A DNA stretch of 64,000 nt from Eubacteriaceae bacterium (lineage in GTDB: Bacteria > Bacillota > Clostridia > Peptostreptococcales > Anaerovoracaceae). Made by a program: the position numbers and the translations under genes. Below, one piece after another: positions 42,697 to 55,040 of the stretch. The stretch's first letter is position 1, and each line of letters begins with the position of its first letter. The notes beneath the pieces are model-generated. The model did not search any database. It was not told the DNA's origin and saw nothing but the letters and a program-made list of their open reading frames with translations. The stretch is taken from positions 496,001 to 560,000 of the forward strand of contig CABIXY010000002.1 in assembly GCA_902362805.1 (NCBI GenBank), written 5' to 3'.

Positions 42697-43890
42697 ATGA
42701 ATGTTATAAATGCAGTGAAGAGCGCTGTATCAGAAGAGAACATGCTGATTTCTTTTTTGAGAAAGTTTGATGAGAATCCTTTTTCTGTCAAGATAAGGGA
42801 CAGGGTATATGAAATAGGTGAAGGAGAACCGGCGTTTACGGTAAAACTGTCAAAAACGATACCTTTTTCAGATTTGATTACCAGTACATCTTTGGCACTG
42901 GGAGAAGCCTATATGGACGGCGTTTTGGAAATTGAAGGAGATCTTTATTACGCGCTGGACCACTTTCTAGGACAGATGGGAAAGTTTTCTACGGATCAGG
43001 GAGCCTTGAAAAAACTGATCTTTACTGCTGCTACCAAGAAAAATCAGCAGAAAGAAGTACGCAGTCACTACGACATAGGCAACGATTTCTACAAGTTGTG
43101 GCTGGACGAAACGATGAGTTATTCCTGTGGGTATTTCAAACGAGAAGATAATACTCTCTATGAGGCACAGAAAAACAAGGTGGATTATATCTTGGAAAAG
43201 CTCAATTTGAAAGAGGGAATGTCTCTGCTGGATATCGGATGCGGCTGGGGGTTTCTTTTAATTGAAGCGGCGAAAAAGTATCGGATTCACGGTCTTGGAA
43301 TTACTCTGAGCCAGGAGCAGCACAAGGAGTTTGAAAGACGAATTGCAGAAGAAGGATTAGAGGACTTGCTCAAGGTAGAACTGATGGATTATCGCGATCT
43401 TCCCAAGTGCGGCTTGCACTTTGACAGAGTTGTCAGCGTAGGCATGGTGGAACACGTCGGAAGGGATAACTATGCCCTATTCGTAGACTGTGTGGACAAA
43501 GTCATGAAACCGGGAGGCTTATTCCTTCTTCACTTTATCAGTGCGCTGAGAGAAAATGCCGGCGATCCGTGGATCAAAAAATATATCTTTCCTGGCGGCG
43601 TAGTACCCAGCCTGCGAGAGATGATCGCTTATTCGACTGAACAGGGATTTCACATACAAGACGTGGAAAACCTGAGACCACATTATAATCGTACACTGCT
43701 CTGTTGGCAGAAAAATTACAGACAGCACATCGATCTGGTACGGCAGATGTTCGATGAGAGTTTTGTACGCATGTGGGATCTGTACTTGGCATCTTGTGCA
43801 GCGACATTTCACAATGGGGTCATAGATATCCACCAGATTTTGATGACCAAAGGTATTAATAATGACTTACCATTGGTAAGATGGTACTGA
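42697..43890 (+). CDS. cfa: Cyclopropane-fatty-acyl-phospholipid synthase
   Basis: The 397-aa SAM-dependent enzyme has an N-terminal lipid-binding part (about 1-110) and the class I methyltransferase core: VRSHYDIGNDFYKLWLDETMSYSCGYF (about 117), motif I LDIGCGWGFLLIEAA (about 176) and VGMVEHVGRDNY. It transfers methylene to unsaturated phospholipid acyl chains, a membrane-stress response. GGAGGTG stands before the ATG. It is a single gene. Confidence 0.94.
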   Translation: MNVINAVKSAVSEENMLISFLRKFDENPFSVKIRDRVYEIGEGEPAFTVKLSKTIPFSDLITSTSLALGEAYMDGVLEIEGDLYYALDHFLGQMGKFSTDQGALKKLIFTAATKKNQQKEVRSHYDIGNDFYKLWLDETMSYSCGYFKREDNTLYEAQKNKVDYILEKLNLKEGMSLLDIGCGWGFLLIEAAKKYRIHGLGITLSQEQHKEFERRIAEEGLEDLLKVELMDYRDLPKCGLHFDRVVSVGMVEHVGRDNYALFVDCVDKVMKPGGLFLLHFISALRENAGDPWIKKYIFPGGVVPSLREMIAYSTEQGFHIQDVENLRPHYNRTLLCWQKNYRQHIDLVRQMFDESFVRMWDLYLASCAATFHNGVIDIHQILMTKGINNDLPLVRWY

Positions 43891-43910
43891 TAAGGGAAAT
43901 CAATCGTAAG

Positions 43911-43963
43911 AAGCTTTTGCAGGCAAACAGGTATGCCAGCATCAGCTTCTATTTTAATTGATC
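43911..43963 (+). terminator. Possible terminator after cfa
   Basis: AGAAGCT and AGCTTCT pair across about 30 nt and are followed by ATTTTAATT. The stem is short with a large loop, so this is tentative. Confidence 0.35.
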
Positions 43964-44074
43964 TTATAACCATGTATAAAGGATTTTTCCATCAAAATTG
44001 CTGCATGTAAAAGGTTTTTGATAGACATTCTGCTTGTAACATGACAAAATAACAGTGAAAGGAGAAACAGCCAA

Positions 44075-44482
44075 ATGGAAATAGGGAAGAAACTAAAGGA
44101 TGCTCGTATAAAAGCTGAACTTACACAGGAGAATGTGGCAGAAAAAATCAGCGTATCAAGGCAAACGATATCAAACTGGGAAAATGAAAAATTTTACCCG
44201 GATATTATAAGTGTCATAAAACTAAGCGACCTCTATGCGATCAGCCTTGACGAGTTGCTGAAAGGAGATAGCAGAATGATAGAACACTTGGAAGAGAGCA
44301 CAAATATTGTAAAGAGCAATCAAAGATTGATTGGTGCGATTATAATTAATATTTTACTGGTTGTTCTGTTGGTCGTATTAAATATGTTCATCCCGAATAA
44401 CTATTTTTTTCTGATTGGAGTATTTTGTCTGACGATTATCAGTTCAGCAGTCTTGCTTTATCAAATTATAAGGAAATTTTAA
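44075..44482 (+). CDS. XRE-family regulator with C-terminal membrane helices
   Basis: The 135-aa protein has an N-terminal HTH (about 5-60: AELTQENVAEKISVSRQTISNWENEKFYPD, LSDLYAISLDELL) followed by two hydrophobic helices (about 88-107 and 110-130). This HTH-plus-membrane layout is common in clostridia, where such proteins often control a neighbouring membrane protein. The next gene, 10 bp downstream, encodes a small membrane protein. Confidence 0.85.
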   Translation: MEIGKKLKDARIKAELTQENVAEKISVSRQTISNWENEKFYPDIISVIKLSDLYAISLDELLKGDSRMIEHLEESTNIVKSNQRLIGAIIINILLVVLLVVLNMFIPNNYFFLIGVFCLTIISSAVLLYQIIRKF

Positions 44483-44492
44483 GGAGGAATCT

Positions 44493-44828
44493 ATGATGGA
44501 AATGAAAATAATCATATTTTTGGTGGCATTTGCTGCTGTAACACTCGTAGGCGCTTTTGCATGCAGCTATCAGATTTATCATATGACCAGAATAGATGCA
44601 GAAGCACGAGGTTTAAAACACCCTAAATTTTGGGGTCTGTTTGCAATGAATGGTAATAATTCGGGCGGTTTGGTCATGTATCTGATCGGCAGAAGAAAAT
44701 ACCCCGTCATAAATATGTCCGCAGAGGACAGCAAAGAAATAGAGAGACGGAAAAAATCAGCAGGAGCAGGATTGATTTTTCTGACCATCGGTGCAATGGG
44801 ACTGGTTATCTGCATTATCTTTCAATAA
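44493..44828 (+). CDS. Small membrane protein
   Basis: The 111-aa protein has two clear membrane helices (about 5-25 and 90-110) and a cytosolic loop with GLKHPKFWGLFAMNGNNSGGLVMYLIGRRKYP, a pattern seen in other small clostridial membrane proteins of unknown role. It is translationally close to the XRE gene and preceded by AAGGAGG. Confidence 0.75.
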   Translation: MMEMKIIIFLVAFAAVTLVGAFACSYQIYHMTRIDAEARGLKHPKFWGLFAMNGNNSGGLVMYLIGRRKYPVINMSAEDSKEIERRKKSAGAGLIFLTIGAMGLVICIIFQ

Positions 44829-44854
44829 GGTCAACAATCGTATTTTTAATCAAG

Positions 44855-44900
44855 GAAAAGAAGGCCTTCCATCCTGTTTTAATGATGTGAGACCTTCTTT
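44855..44900. terminator. Possible bidirectional terminator
   Basis: AAAGAAGG and CCTTCTTT flank about 30 nt between the small membrane protein gene and the convergent DUF305 gene. The long loop makes the call weak. Confidence 0.35.
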
Positions 44901-44907
44901 GATTCAT

Positions 44908-45477
44908 TTAGCACCCGAGACAGCGGAGCAGCTGCTGCATCTCCTTGATTCCTTTCTGCTGCGAAGTGATAATCGCATCCAATATGGGTTTTAGCTGGGG
45001 ACAGATATCGAACCCCAGGGCGTTCTTTGACATCTCCACGGCGCCTCTGTGGTGGGGAATCATTTCCCACATAAAATCGCAGTTGATTCTATTGTCTGCG
45101 CGGGCATCGCTCATAGCTGTAAACATGGTCTGTAGGATTTGGTTTACCCTGCGCTGATACAGTTCTATGTCACGGTCGCAGTTTTTGTGTTCACTGCAGG
45201 CTCCCTGAATCTGACGCATGTTCTGAATACTCTCTGTTTGGGATGTAATAATATTTGAGGCAATTTCCTGTAAAGGGATATTGGTCGTATATTTTAAGAT
45301 GTTGTGGGACATTTCTATGGCTGCCATGTGGTGAGGAATCATCTGCACGATAAAATTTGCGGAAATACTGCTGGTTAATTCCGCCTGGGTCATTCCCTTG
45401 ATCATATCATCCAAAATACAGTAATAGGCAGAGAGATAGTTCTTCGCTACGTCGCTTAGTTGATTTGAATATTTCAT
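44908..45477 (-). CDS. DUF305 family protein with duplicated MIPHH motif
   Basis: The 189-aa helical protein contains the ferritin-like DUF305 signature twice: MIPHHMAAIEMSHNIL (about 46) and MIPHHRGAVEMSKNAL (about 138). Each His-rich motif probably binds metal such as copper. There is no signal peptide, unlike many DUF305 proteins, so it would act in the cytoplasm. AAGGAGG precedes the start. The C-terminus ends in CLGC. Confidence 0.85.
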   Translation of the reverse strand: MKYSNQLSDVAKNYLSAYYCILDDMIKGMTQAELTSSISANFIVQMIPHHMAAIEMSHNILKYTTNIPLQEIASNIITSQTESIQNMRQIQGACSEHKNCDRDIELYQRRVNQILQTMFTAMSDARADNRINCDFMWEMIPHHRGAVEMSKNALGFDICPQLKPILDAIITSQQKGIKEMQQLLRCLGC

Positions 45478-45542
45478 AATTCACCTCCTTTTCTTTTTAT
45501 TATATGCAGGGGCACCTGCTGCGTTGAATCTGTCGCAATTGA

Positions 45543-46913
<1,371 letters not shown>

Positions 46914-47015
46914 ATTTTTTGGCTGTGAATCATTTTGAAATTGCCCAAAAACCTTGAAAGAAGCGGAAAATTTAGAACTCCGCATATGTAAATTCTTCCT
47001 TCTCTTGAACATGTA

Positions 47016-47044
47016 TTGACAAACAGGGTGCAAAAAAATATAAT
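47016..47044 (+). promoter_or_regulatory. Consensus promoter of the ahpC operon
   Basis: Perfect TTGACA and TATAAT are separated by 17 bp, 65 bp before the ahpC start. Confidence 0.85.
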
Positions 47045-47054
47045 AAAATACATG

Positions 47055-47072
47055 AGTTAGGGAATACTAACT
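47055..47072. promoter_or_regulatory. Inverted repeat at the start of the ahpC transcript
   Basis: AGTTAG-N6-CTAACT lies just downstream of the predicted start point. It does not match the PerR box consensus; it could be an operator or a 5'-UTR hairpin. Confidence 0.45.
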
Positions 47073-47108
47073 TTTGATTATTTTTAAATTGAAAAGGGGA
47101 TTCGTTTT

Positions 47109-47672
47109 ATGTCTATGATTAATAAAGAAATAAATGATTTCGCCGTACAGGCGTTTCAAGATGGTGATTTCAGAACAGTAACAAAGGAAGAGCTTCTAGG
47201 AAAATGGAGCGTGTTTTTCTTCTATCCGGCAGATTTCACTTTTGTCTGCCCGACAGAATTAGAGGATTTAGCAGATAAGTATGAAGAGTTTCAGAAAATC
47301 GGCTGTGAAATTTATGGGGTATCCTGTGATACGCATTTTGTCCACAAAGCGTGGCACGATGTTTCTGAAAAGATTAAAAAAATCCAATATCCGATGTTGG
47401 CAGACCCGACTCACGCCATATCCAAAGATTTTGAAGTATACATTGAAGGGGGCGGTGTAGCGGAAAGAGGCAGCTTCATCATCAATCCGGAGGGTAAAAT
47501 CGTCGCTTACGAAGTCATCGCAGGTAACGTAGGCCGTAATGCCGACGAGCTGCTGCGCAGAGTGCAGGCCAGCCAGTTTGTTCATGAACATGGAGATGAG
47601 GTGTGCCCGGCGAAGTGGCAGCCAGGTGCGGAAACCTTAAAGCCGAGCCTGGATTTGGTAGGACAGCTATAA
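47109..47672 (+). CDS. ahpC: Alkyl hydroperoxide reductase subunit C (2-Cys peroxiredoxin)
   Basis: This 187-aa typical 2-Cys peroxiredoxin has the peroxidatic cysteine in DFTFVCPTELEDL (about 47) and the resolving cysteine in DEVCPAKWQPG (about 167). It reduces H2O2 and organic peroxides and is recharged by the AhpF-like enzyme encoded 4 bp downstream. It has a strong consensus promoter. Confidence 0.96.
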   Translation: MSMINKEINDFAVQAFQDGDFRTVTKEELLGKWSVFFFYPADFTFVCPTELEDLADKYEEFQKIGCEIYGVSCDTHFVHKAWHDVSEKIKKIQYPMLADPTHAISKDFEVYIEGGGVAERGSFIINPEGKIVAYEVIAGNVGRNADELLRRVQASQFVHEHGDEVCPAKWQPGAETLKPSLDLVGQL

Positions 47673-47676
47673 GCTT

Positions 47677-49317
47677 ATGAAGGAACAAAGGAACGACCAG
47701 ATCTATGACGTGGTTATCATCGGCGGAGGTCCTGCGGGACTTACCGCCGCCCTTTATTTAGCGAGAGCCCGTCACAGAGTCGTCATCGTAGAAAAAGAAC
47801 AATTTGGCGGACAGATTGCGACGACTTTAGACGTCGTCAATTATCCAGGTGTAGAAAAGACCAGCGGACCGGAATTGACAGAGACTATGCGTCTGCAGGC
47901 AGAGAACTTTGGCGTTGAATTTTTAATGGCGGAGGCTGAAGAACTATCACTTTCCGGCGATATAAAGACTGTGAAGACCAGCAGAGGAGAGTTGTCCTGT
48001 TTCGGCGTGCTTCTGGCGGCCGGCGCAAATCCGCGGCTGGCTGGATTTTCAGGCGAAGAGACATTTCGCGGACATGGTGTCGCCTACTGTGCCACCTGCG
48101 ACGGCGAATTCTTTACTGGCAAGGAGGTCTTCGTCATCGGCGGAGGGTTTGCAGCTGCCGAGGAAAGCGTCTTTCTGGCTAAGTATGCAAGTCAGGTGAC
48201 CATACTCATGCGAAGTGATGATTTCACTTGTGCAAAGGCGACTGCAGACATGGCCCGCAGTCACGAAAAGATTTTGATACTGCCAAATGTGGAAGTAGAA
48301 GAGGTCAGAGGAGATTCGGTGCTTCGCTATCTGCGATATCGAAACCTAAAAACCGGCGAAGTGACAGAATACAGGGCGCCTGCTGGGGAGACCTTTGGAT
48401 TGTTCGTCTTTGCCGGCTATGAACCCGCAACCGAACTGGTGCGCGGCATCGCAGAGCTTGACGACCAGGGTTATGTGTTGACAGACGAGCGCCAGAAAAC
48501 GAATGTGGAAGGACTATACGCAGCTGGAGATATCTGTGTAAAAAGTCTGCGCCAGGTGGTGACGGCAGTTGGCGAAGGCGCCCTTGCTGCTACGGAACTG
48601 GAGCATTACGCAGCGGCCATGCAGAGAAAAACGGGTATACAGCCACGACCGCAAGGCCCCAAGCTGCCAGAAGAACGTGATTCTGAAGAAGTACATTTAT
48701 CTGATGGGGAAAGCTTATTTACTGCGGACATGCTAAAGCAGCTCAATGCCGTCTTTGAAAAGATGCAGCGATCTTTGATTTTGAAGCTGCATCTGGACAA
48801 CCGGCCAATTTCTGCAGAGCTGCGCAACTATATGGAGGTTCTGGCTGCGCTGACAGAGAAGCTTTCTGTCGAAGTCGCAGAAGAGGGAACAGATTCATCC
48901 TATCCTTGTGTGAAAATCTGTTCAGAGGATGGAACTGAAACCGGCCTCGCCTTCCATGGTGTACCGGGCGGTCACGAATTCACTTCCTTCATACTGGGTC
49001 TGTATAATGCGGCAGGACCGGGACAGGCGGTAGAGCAAGAAGTGAGAGAAATGATACAGACCATTAAAAAACCTGTGGAGATGAAAATCATGATTTCACT
49101 GTCCTGCACCATGTGTCCGGAACTGGTAACCGCTGCTCAGAGAATCGCGGCAGAAAGTGAATTTGTCAGAGCGGAAGTTTATGACCTGAATCATTTTCCA
49201 GATTTAAAGGACCGATATCAGGTTATGAGCGTACCCTGTATGGTTATCAATGACGGGGAACCGGTGTTCGGTAAGAAAAACATCCGCCAATTGCTGGACA
49301 TGATAGGCGGGTTATAG
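47677..49317 (+). CDS. AhpF-like FAD-dependent disulfide reductase with permuted domains
   Basis: The 546-aa protein starts with the thioredoxin-reductase module: FAD motif IIGGGPAGLTAALYLARA (about 12), redox pair CATCDGEFF (about 145) and NAD(P)H motif VFVIGGGFAAAEESVFLA. A linker (about 310-345) leads to two thioredoxin-like folds that in classical AhpF are N-terminal; the second has the CxxC in SCTMCPELV (about 480). It should pass electrons from NAD(P)H to AhpC. The order is the reverse of enterobacterial AhpF; such permuted forms are known from clostridia. Confidence 0.9.
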   Translation: MKEQRNDQIYDVVIIGGGPAGLTAALYLARARHRVVIVEKEQFGGQIATTLDVVNYPGVEKTSGPELTETMRLQAENFGVEFLMAEAEELSLSGDIKTVKTSRGELSCFGVLLAAGANPRLAGFSGEETFRGHGVAYCATCDGEFFTGKEVFVIGGGFAAAEESVFLAKYASQVTILMRSDDFTCAKATADMARSHEKILILPNVEVEEVRGDSVLRYLRYRNLKTGEVTEYRAPAGETFGLFVFAGYEPATELVRGIAELDDQGYVLTDERQKTNVEGLYAAGDICVKSLRQVVTAVGEGALAATELEHYAAAMQRKTGIQPRPQGPKLPEERDSEEVHLSDGESLFTADMLKQLNAVFEKMQRSLILKLHLDNRPISAELRNYMEVLAALTEKLSVEVAEEGTDSSYPCVKICSEDGTETGLAFHGVPGGHEFTSFILGLYNAAGPGQAVEQEVREMIQTIKKPVEMKIMISLSCTMCPELVTAAQRIAAESEFVRAEVYDLNHFPDLKDRYQVMSVPCMVINDGEPVFGKKNIRQLLDMIGGL

Positions 49318-49348
49318 ATATTGCGTTTGAATTGGCATGAAAATTGAC

Positions 49349-49380
49349 AGCATCTGCCAGAAGACAGGTGCTGTTTTTTC
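49349..49380 (+). terminator. Terminator of the ahpC operon
   Basis: The stem ACAGCATCTG / CAGGTGCTGT (one G-T pair) is followed by six T, about 30 bp after the reductase stop codon. Confidence 0.75.
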
Positions 49381-49518
49381 ATGCATAGGAAATATAATCG
49401 GAGGAAGGTATTTCCATCGGTTTAAAGAGCTACATGAATAGAAGAGATTTCTGTTTACTTAGTGAGTCTTACATGGTAGAATATGTCTAAATCATAGATA
49501 GAGAGGGCATAAAATAAG

Positions 49519-50775
49519 ATGACTTCAGTGGTAAATAGCAATAATATCAGTGGACTGATACAGAGAACGTTGAACCATGTCGATCCGAGACTGGTAGACC
49601 ATGGAAAAAGGGTTGCCTACCTGGTCTCTCGTATGCTGGAAACCTCAGGGGAATACTCCGAGAAGGAGAAACAGGATATTTTCTTTCTCGCACTGCTCCA
49701 CGATGTCGGTGCATACAAGACAGAAGAAATCAACGAAATGGCAAAATTTGAGACTGTGGATATTTGGGAGCATTCCATCTACGGATATCTCTTCCTCTAT
49801 CATCTATCACCTTTGAGGGAATGGGCTGATGTCATTCTCTATCATCACATTTCTGCAGATCACCTTGACGGTGTGGCGGAGCGAATCGCAAAAGTCGCTC
49901 AAGTTGTGAATCTGGCTGACAGAGTAGATATGTTTTGGCTGCATCATCCCCATCGGGAGGCGTTGAACCAGTATTTAAACAGAAGCCGTGGCAGCCGTTT
50001 TCGCAGTGAAATTGTGGATCTTTTTATGGAAACCCAGCAGAACTATCATGTGATAGAGGATTTAAACGCTGCGGCAGATTTGAAAAAGGTCATGCCTGAT
50101 GTAGTTCTCAGTGCTGAAGAATGCGAAGACTATCTAAAAATGATGATCTTTGCCATCGACTTTAGAAGCCAGCATACAGTGACCCATACGATTACCACCA
50201 CCAGTATCAGCAGCAGTACAGCACACTTGATGGGGATGAATGAAAAACAGGTACGTCATATTTATTATGGCGCTTTACTTCACGATTTGGGGAAAATCGG
50301 TATTCCTGTGGAAATCTTAGAGTTTCCAGGAAAATTAAGTCCTCAGGCGATGAAAATCATGCGCACCCATGTCAATATAACAGAAGAAATTCTCGCTGGT
50401 ACGATTACTCCGGACATTACAAAAATCGCAATTCGCCATCACGAAAAACTGGATGGCAGTGGTTATCCCAGAGGTATGCGCGGAGACGAAATGTCGATGG
50501 AAGAGCAGGTGGTCGCTGTAGCTGATATCGTCAGTGCACTTTTAGGCACGCGCAGTTATAAAGAAGCTTACTCCAAAGAAAAGACGTTGTCTATTTTGGA
50601 GGAACAGGCGTCCAATGGAAAGATCAATTCTCAGATTGTCTCTATCATCAGAGAGAACTTTGATGATATTCTTGCGGAGGTCAAAGACAAGTGTACGCCG
50701 ATTCTAAGGACCTATTACGGCTTACAGAAAGAATATGAAGTTTTACTCGAAAAGCACCGCGGTATAACAGGTTGA
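49519..50775 (+). CDS. Dual-HD protein with C-terminal HD-GYP domain
   Basis: The 418-aa protein has an N-terminal HD domain (about 20-170; LLHDVGAYKTEE) and a C-terminal HD-GYP domain (about 210-385) with HDLGKIGIP, HHEKLDGSGYPRG and the extended metal-binding residues (VADIVSAL). HD-GYP proteins degrade cyclic di-GMP; together with the GGDEF proteins at 9499 and 53198 the window holds both making and breaking activities. No membrane segment is seen. Its stop codon overlaps the tgt promoter. Confidence 0.9.
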   Translation: MTSVVNSNNISGLIQRTLNHVDPRLVDHGKRVAYLVSRMLETSGEYSEKEKQDIFFLALLHDVGAYKTEEINEMAKFETVDIWEHSIYGYLFLYHLSPLREWADVILYHHISADHLDGVAERIAKVAQVVNLADRVDMFWLHHPHREALNQYLNRSRGSRFRSEIVDLFMETQQNYHVIEDLNAAADLKKVMPDVVLSAEECEDYLKMMIFAIDFRSQHTVTHTITTTSISSSTAHLMGMNEKQVRHIYYGALLHDLGKIGIPVEILEFPGKLSPQAMKIMRTHVNITEEILAGTITPDITKIAIRHHEKLDGSGYPRGMRGDEMSMEEQVVAVADIVSALLGTRSYKEAYSKEKTLSILEEQASNGKINSQIVSIIRENFDDILAEVKDKCTPILRTYYGLQKEYEVLLEKHRGITG

Positions 50776-50800
50776 CTTTGGTGCCCTAAAATTGTATAAT
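50772..50800 (+). promoter_or_regulatory. Promoter of tgt
   Basis: TTGACT, a 17-bp spacer and TATAAT; the -35 box overlaps the HD-GYP stop codon. Confidence 0.7.
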
Positions 50801-50813
50801 TTATGACAGATAT

Positions 50814-50843
50814 ACGGTACGTCAGACTAGAGATGACGTACCG
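50814..50843 (+). promoter_or_regulatory. Hairpin in the tgt leader
   Basis: A perfect 11-bp stem ACGGTACGTCA/TGACGTACCGT with an 8-nt loop lies about 7 nt after the predicted start point. It has no T-run, so it could stabilise or regulate the transcript, or serve as a weak terminator for the upstream gene. Confidence 0.55.
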
Positions 50844-50874
50844 TTAATTATTGCAGAAATATATTTTTGAATAG

Positions 50875-53170
<2,296 letters not shown>

Positions 53171-53197
53171 AAAGGATCTGATAGTTACAAATTGGGT

Positions 53198-54301
53198 ATG
53201 AACAAAGTGTTATGTGTGTTGAGAGAAAATAAGGAAATCAGGGAAAAATATTTTTCGACTGCAAAGGAGGAAATTTCAGATACAAATTTACATTTAATGA
53301 TATGGATTGGCATTTTTACCATTGTCATAGAGATGATATTATTGTGTTTTGCTAAAATGCTCTTACCGGCATGGGTGCTGAAACAAGAGCATTTGCAGAT
53401 GGCCATGATCAATTTAGGCTTTATATTTTTAGCTGCGAAGCTGAAATCGATACACTACAAAAACGACAAAGTGGTGGCAACCCTCTGTATGGTATATATG
53501 CTGCTGATTGCAACATGTATCATCAAAATTGACGTATTCTACGAGCCAGAAACTTTGAGCTCTTTTATTCCGCTCTTGTTTGTAGTGACGCCGGCGGCTT
53601 TCGTATTGAGTCTTTTCAGAATCTATTTGACGATGATACTGGTAGAAATTGAATATATTATCGCGTTGTTCATGGTAAAAGACGCCATACTTGTTTACGC
53701 GGATATTTTCTATTCACTGGCAGGGCTTTCTTTTGGCATGCTGGTGACTGCCATCATTCTCAGATTGAGGAGCAAAGATAATTACGATAAACTGACGTAC
53801 AGGCATCTATCCATGACGGATTCTTTGACAGGCGTGCTGAACAAATCCACTGCCCTCAGTCAAATCGGCCGCTACCTGCTGACTAGGATTGACAATACCA
53901 ATTGCGCGCTTCTTATCATCGATTTGGACAATTTTAAGAAAGTCAATGATAAATATGGTCATCAAGTTGGAGACCGGTTGTTAAATCAGGTGGGCGAGAT
54001 TTTGCATGAAGCCTTCAGAGGCAATGATATTGTAGGCCGTTTTGGCGGCGATGAGTTTGTCGTCCTAATGAAAAATATCTTTGACGATGAAATCATTGAG
54101 AGAAAGTGTGAGGAAATTTTAAGTCTGCTTGAAAGTTTGACGTTAGATGAGGAAAACTTTAAGATATCCTGCAGCATGGGCGCAGTCATCGCGAAAAAGA
54201 AAAATGAAAGTTTGGAGCGGCTATTTAAGATTGCAGACGATGCGCTTTATGAAGCGAAGGCAATGGGGAAAAACGGCCTGGTTAAAAAGATAGATAAATA
54301 A
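53198..54301 (+). CDS. Membrane-bound GGDEF diguanylate cyclase
   Basis: The 367-aa protein has about six N-terminal membrane helices (about 28-185) and a C-terminal GGDEF domain (about 205-365) with intact RFGGDEFVV and an RxxD site (RGND) five residues upstream. It should make cyclic di-GMP in response to a membrane signal. The start at ATG 53198 is preferred over TTG 53192; no strong ribosome site is visible. Confidence 0.88.
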   Translation: MNKVLCVLRENKEIREKYFSTAKEEISDTNLHLMIWIGIFTIVIEMILLCFAKMLLPAWVLKQEHLQMAMINLGFIFLAAKLKSIHYKNDKVVATLCMVYMLLIATCIIKIDVFYEPETLSSFIPLLFVVTPAAFVLSLFRIYLTMILVEIEYIIALFMVKDAILVYADIFYSLAGLSFGMLVTAIILRLRSKDNYDKLTYRHLSMTDSLTGVLNKSTALSQIGRYLLTRIDNTNCALLIIDLDNFKKVNDKYGHQVGDRLLNQVGEILHEAFRGNDIVGRFGGDEFVVLMKNIFDDEIIERKCEEILSLLESLTLDEENFKISCSMGAVIAKKKNESLERLFKIADDALYEAKAMGKNGLVKKIDK

Positions 54302-54330
54302 TATGGATCATTTATAAATGAAGCAAAGGC

Positions 54331-54358
54331 ACTCTGCGGAAAGCGGGGTGTTTTTTCT
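54331..54358 (+). terminator. Terminator after the GGDEF gene
   Basis: CACTCTGC pairs with GCGGGGTG (two G-T pairs) and is followed by TTTTTT. Confidence 0.65.
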
Positions 54359-54391
54359 CTGGAATGAATTGAAAGAGAGGTGAAAGCACGG

Positions 54392-54489
54392 TATAATGAA
54401 CGCAAACGATCTTACAGCGTTGCTGCAAGGAAGCGTTCATTGAATCATGTGCTACGACTATATTCTCAAAGGAATGCACATGGTATAAT
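54392..54489 (+). repeat. Structured intergenic element, copy 2
   Basis: TATAAT (54392-54397), an 86-nt segment and TATAAT (54484-54489), with the same plan as 24651-24747. Stems: AACGC 54399-54403 with GCGTT 54433-54437; CAGC 54415-54418 with GCTG 54422-54425; CATGTGC 54446-54452 with GCACATG 54476-54482. The sequence GCAAGGAAGCGTTCATTGAA between stems is identical in both copies. It heads the second accessory island. Confidence 0.7.
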
Positions 54490-54545
54490 GTTTTCACGAC
54501 CTAACGACATTGCCGCTTTTGAATATGAAGAGGAGGGACTGATAT

Positions 54546-55007
54546 ATGCAAAACTTTATCAAAGCATTGACAAGCGAAAGAAAAAATACAGAGCTGCCTG
54601 AAGAATGCAACTATTTCGGGAAACTGATCGGGAGCTGGAAAATCGACTATATCGACAACAGCACTTTTCGCGTGCGAAAAGGCGAATGGCATTTTTCATG
54701 GGTGCTTGAAGGAATGGCGATACAGGATGTGATTATCCTGCCCGGTTTTGAATACGGAACCACACTTCGCGTTTTCAACCCTGACACACGGGGCTGGGAT
54801 GTGGCATATTGCTTTACAGGCAAAATTATGCGGTTTGAGGCAAGACAGCAGGGTGATAGAATCGTCCTTACGAATACGGAGGACGATAGAAGAAAATGGG
54901 TCTTTGCCAAAATCGAGGACAAGCATTTTCATTGGCAGGACGTTATGGTTGAAGATGACGGCAAGTGGCATGTTAATTTTGATTTATATGCCGAGCGCAT
55001 GAAATAA
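54546..55007 (+). CDS. Hypothetical DUF1579-like protein
   Basis: The 153-aa soluble protein is rich in beta strands and aromatic residues (GSWKIDYIDNSTFRVRKGEWHFSWVLEGMAIQDVIILP; GWDVAYCFTGKIMRFEARQQGD; KWVFAKIEDKHFHWQDVMVEDDGKW). The pattern resembles lipocalin-like DUF1579 proteins, but the family call is tentative. GAGGAGG precedes the ATG, and the structured element lies 57 bp upstream. Confidence 0.7.
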   Translation: MQNFIKALTSERKNTELPEECNYFGKLIGSWKIDYIDNSTFRVRKGEWHFSWVLEGMAIQDVIILPGFEYGTTLRVFNPDTRGWDVAYCFTGKIMRFEARQQGDRIVLTNTEDDRRKWVFAKIEDKHFHWQDVMVEDDGKWHVNFDLYAERMK

Positions 55008-55040
55008 GCATTCTATGTATGATGAAACAGGAGGTTCAAG

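Noticed and set aside
47055..47072. PerR box at ahpC
   Set aside because: The dyad AGTTAG-N6-CTAACT does not match the TTATAATNATTATAA consensus.
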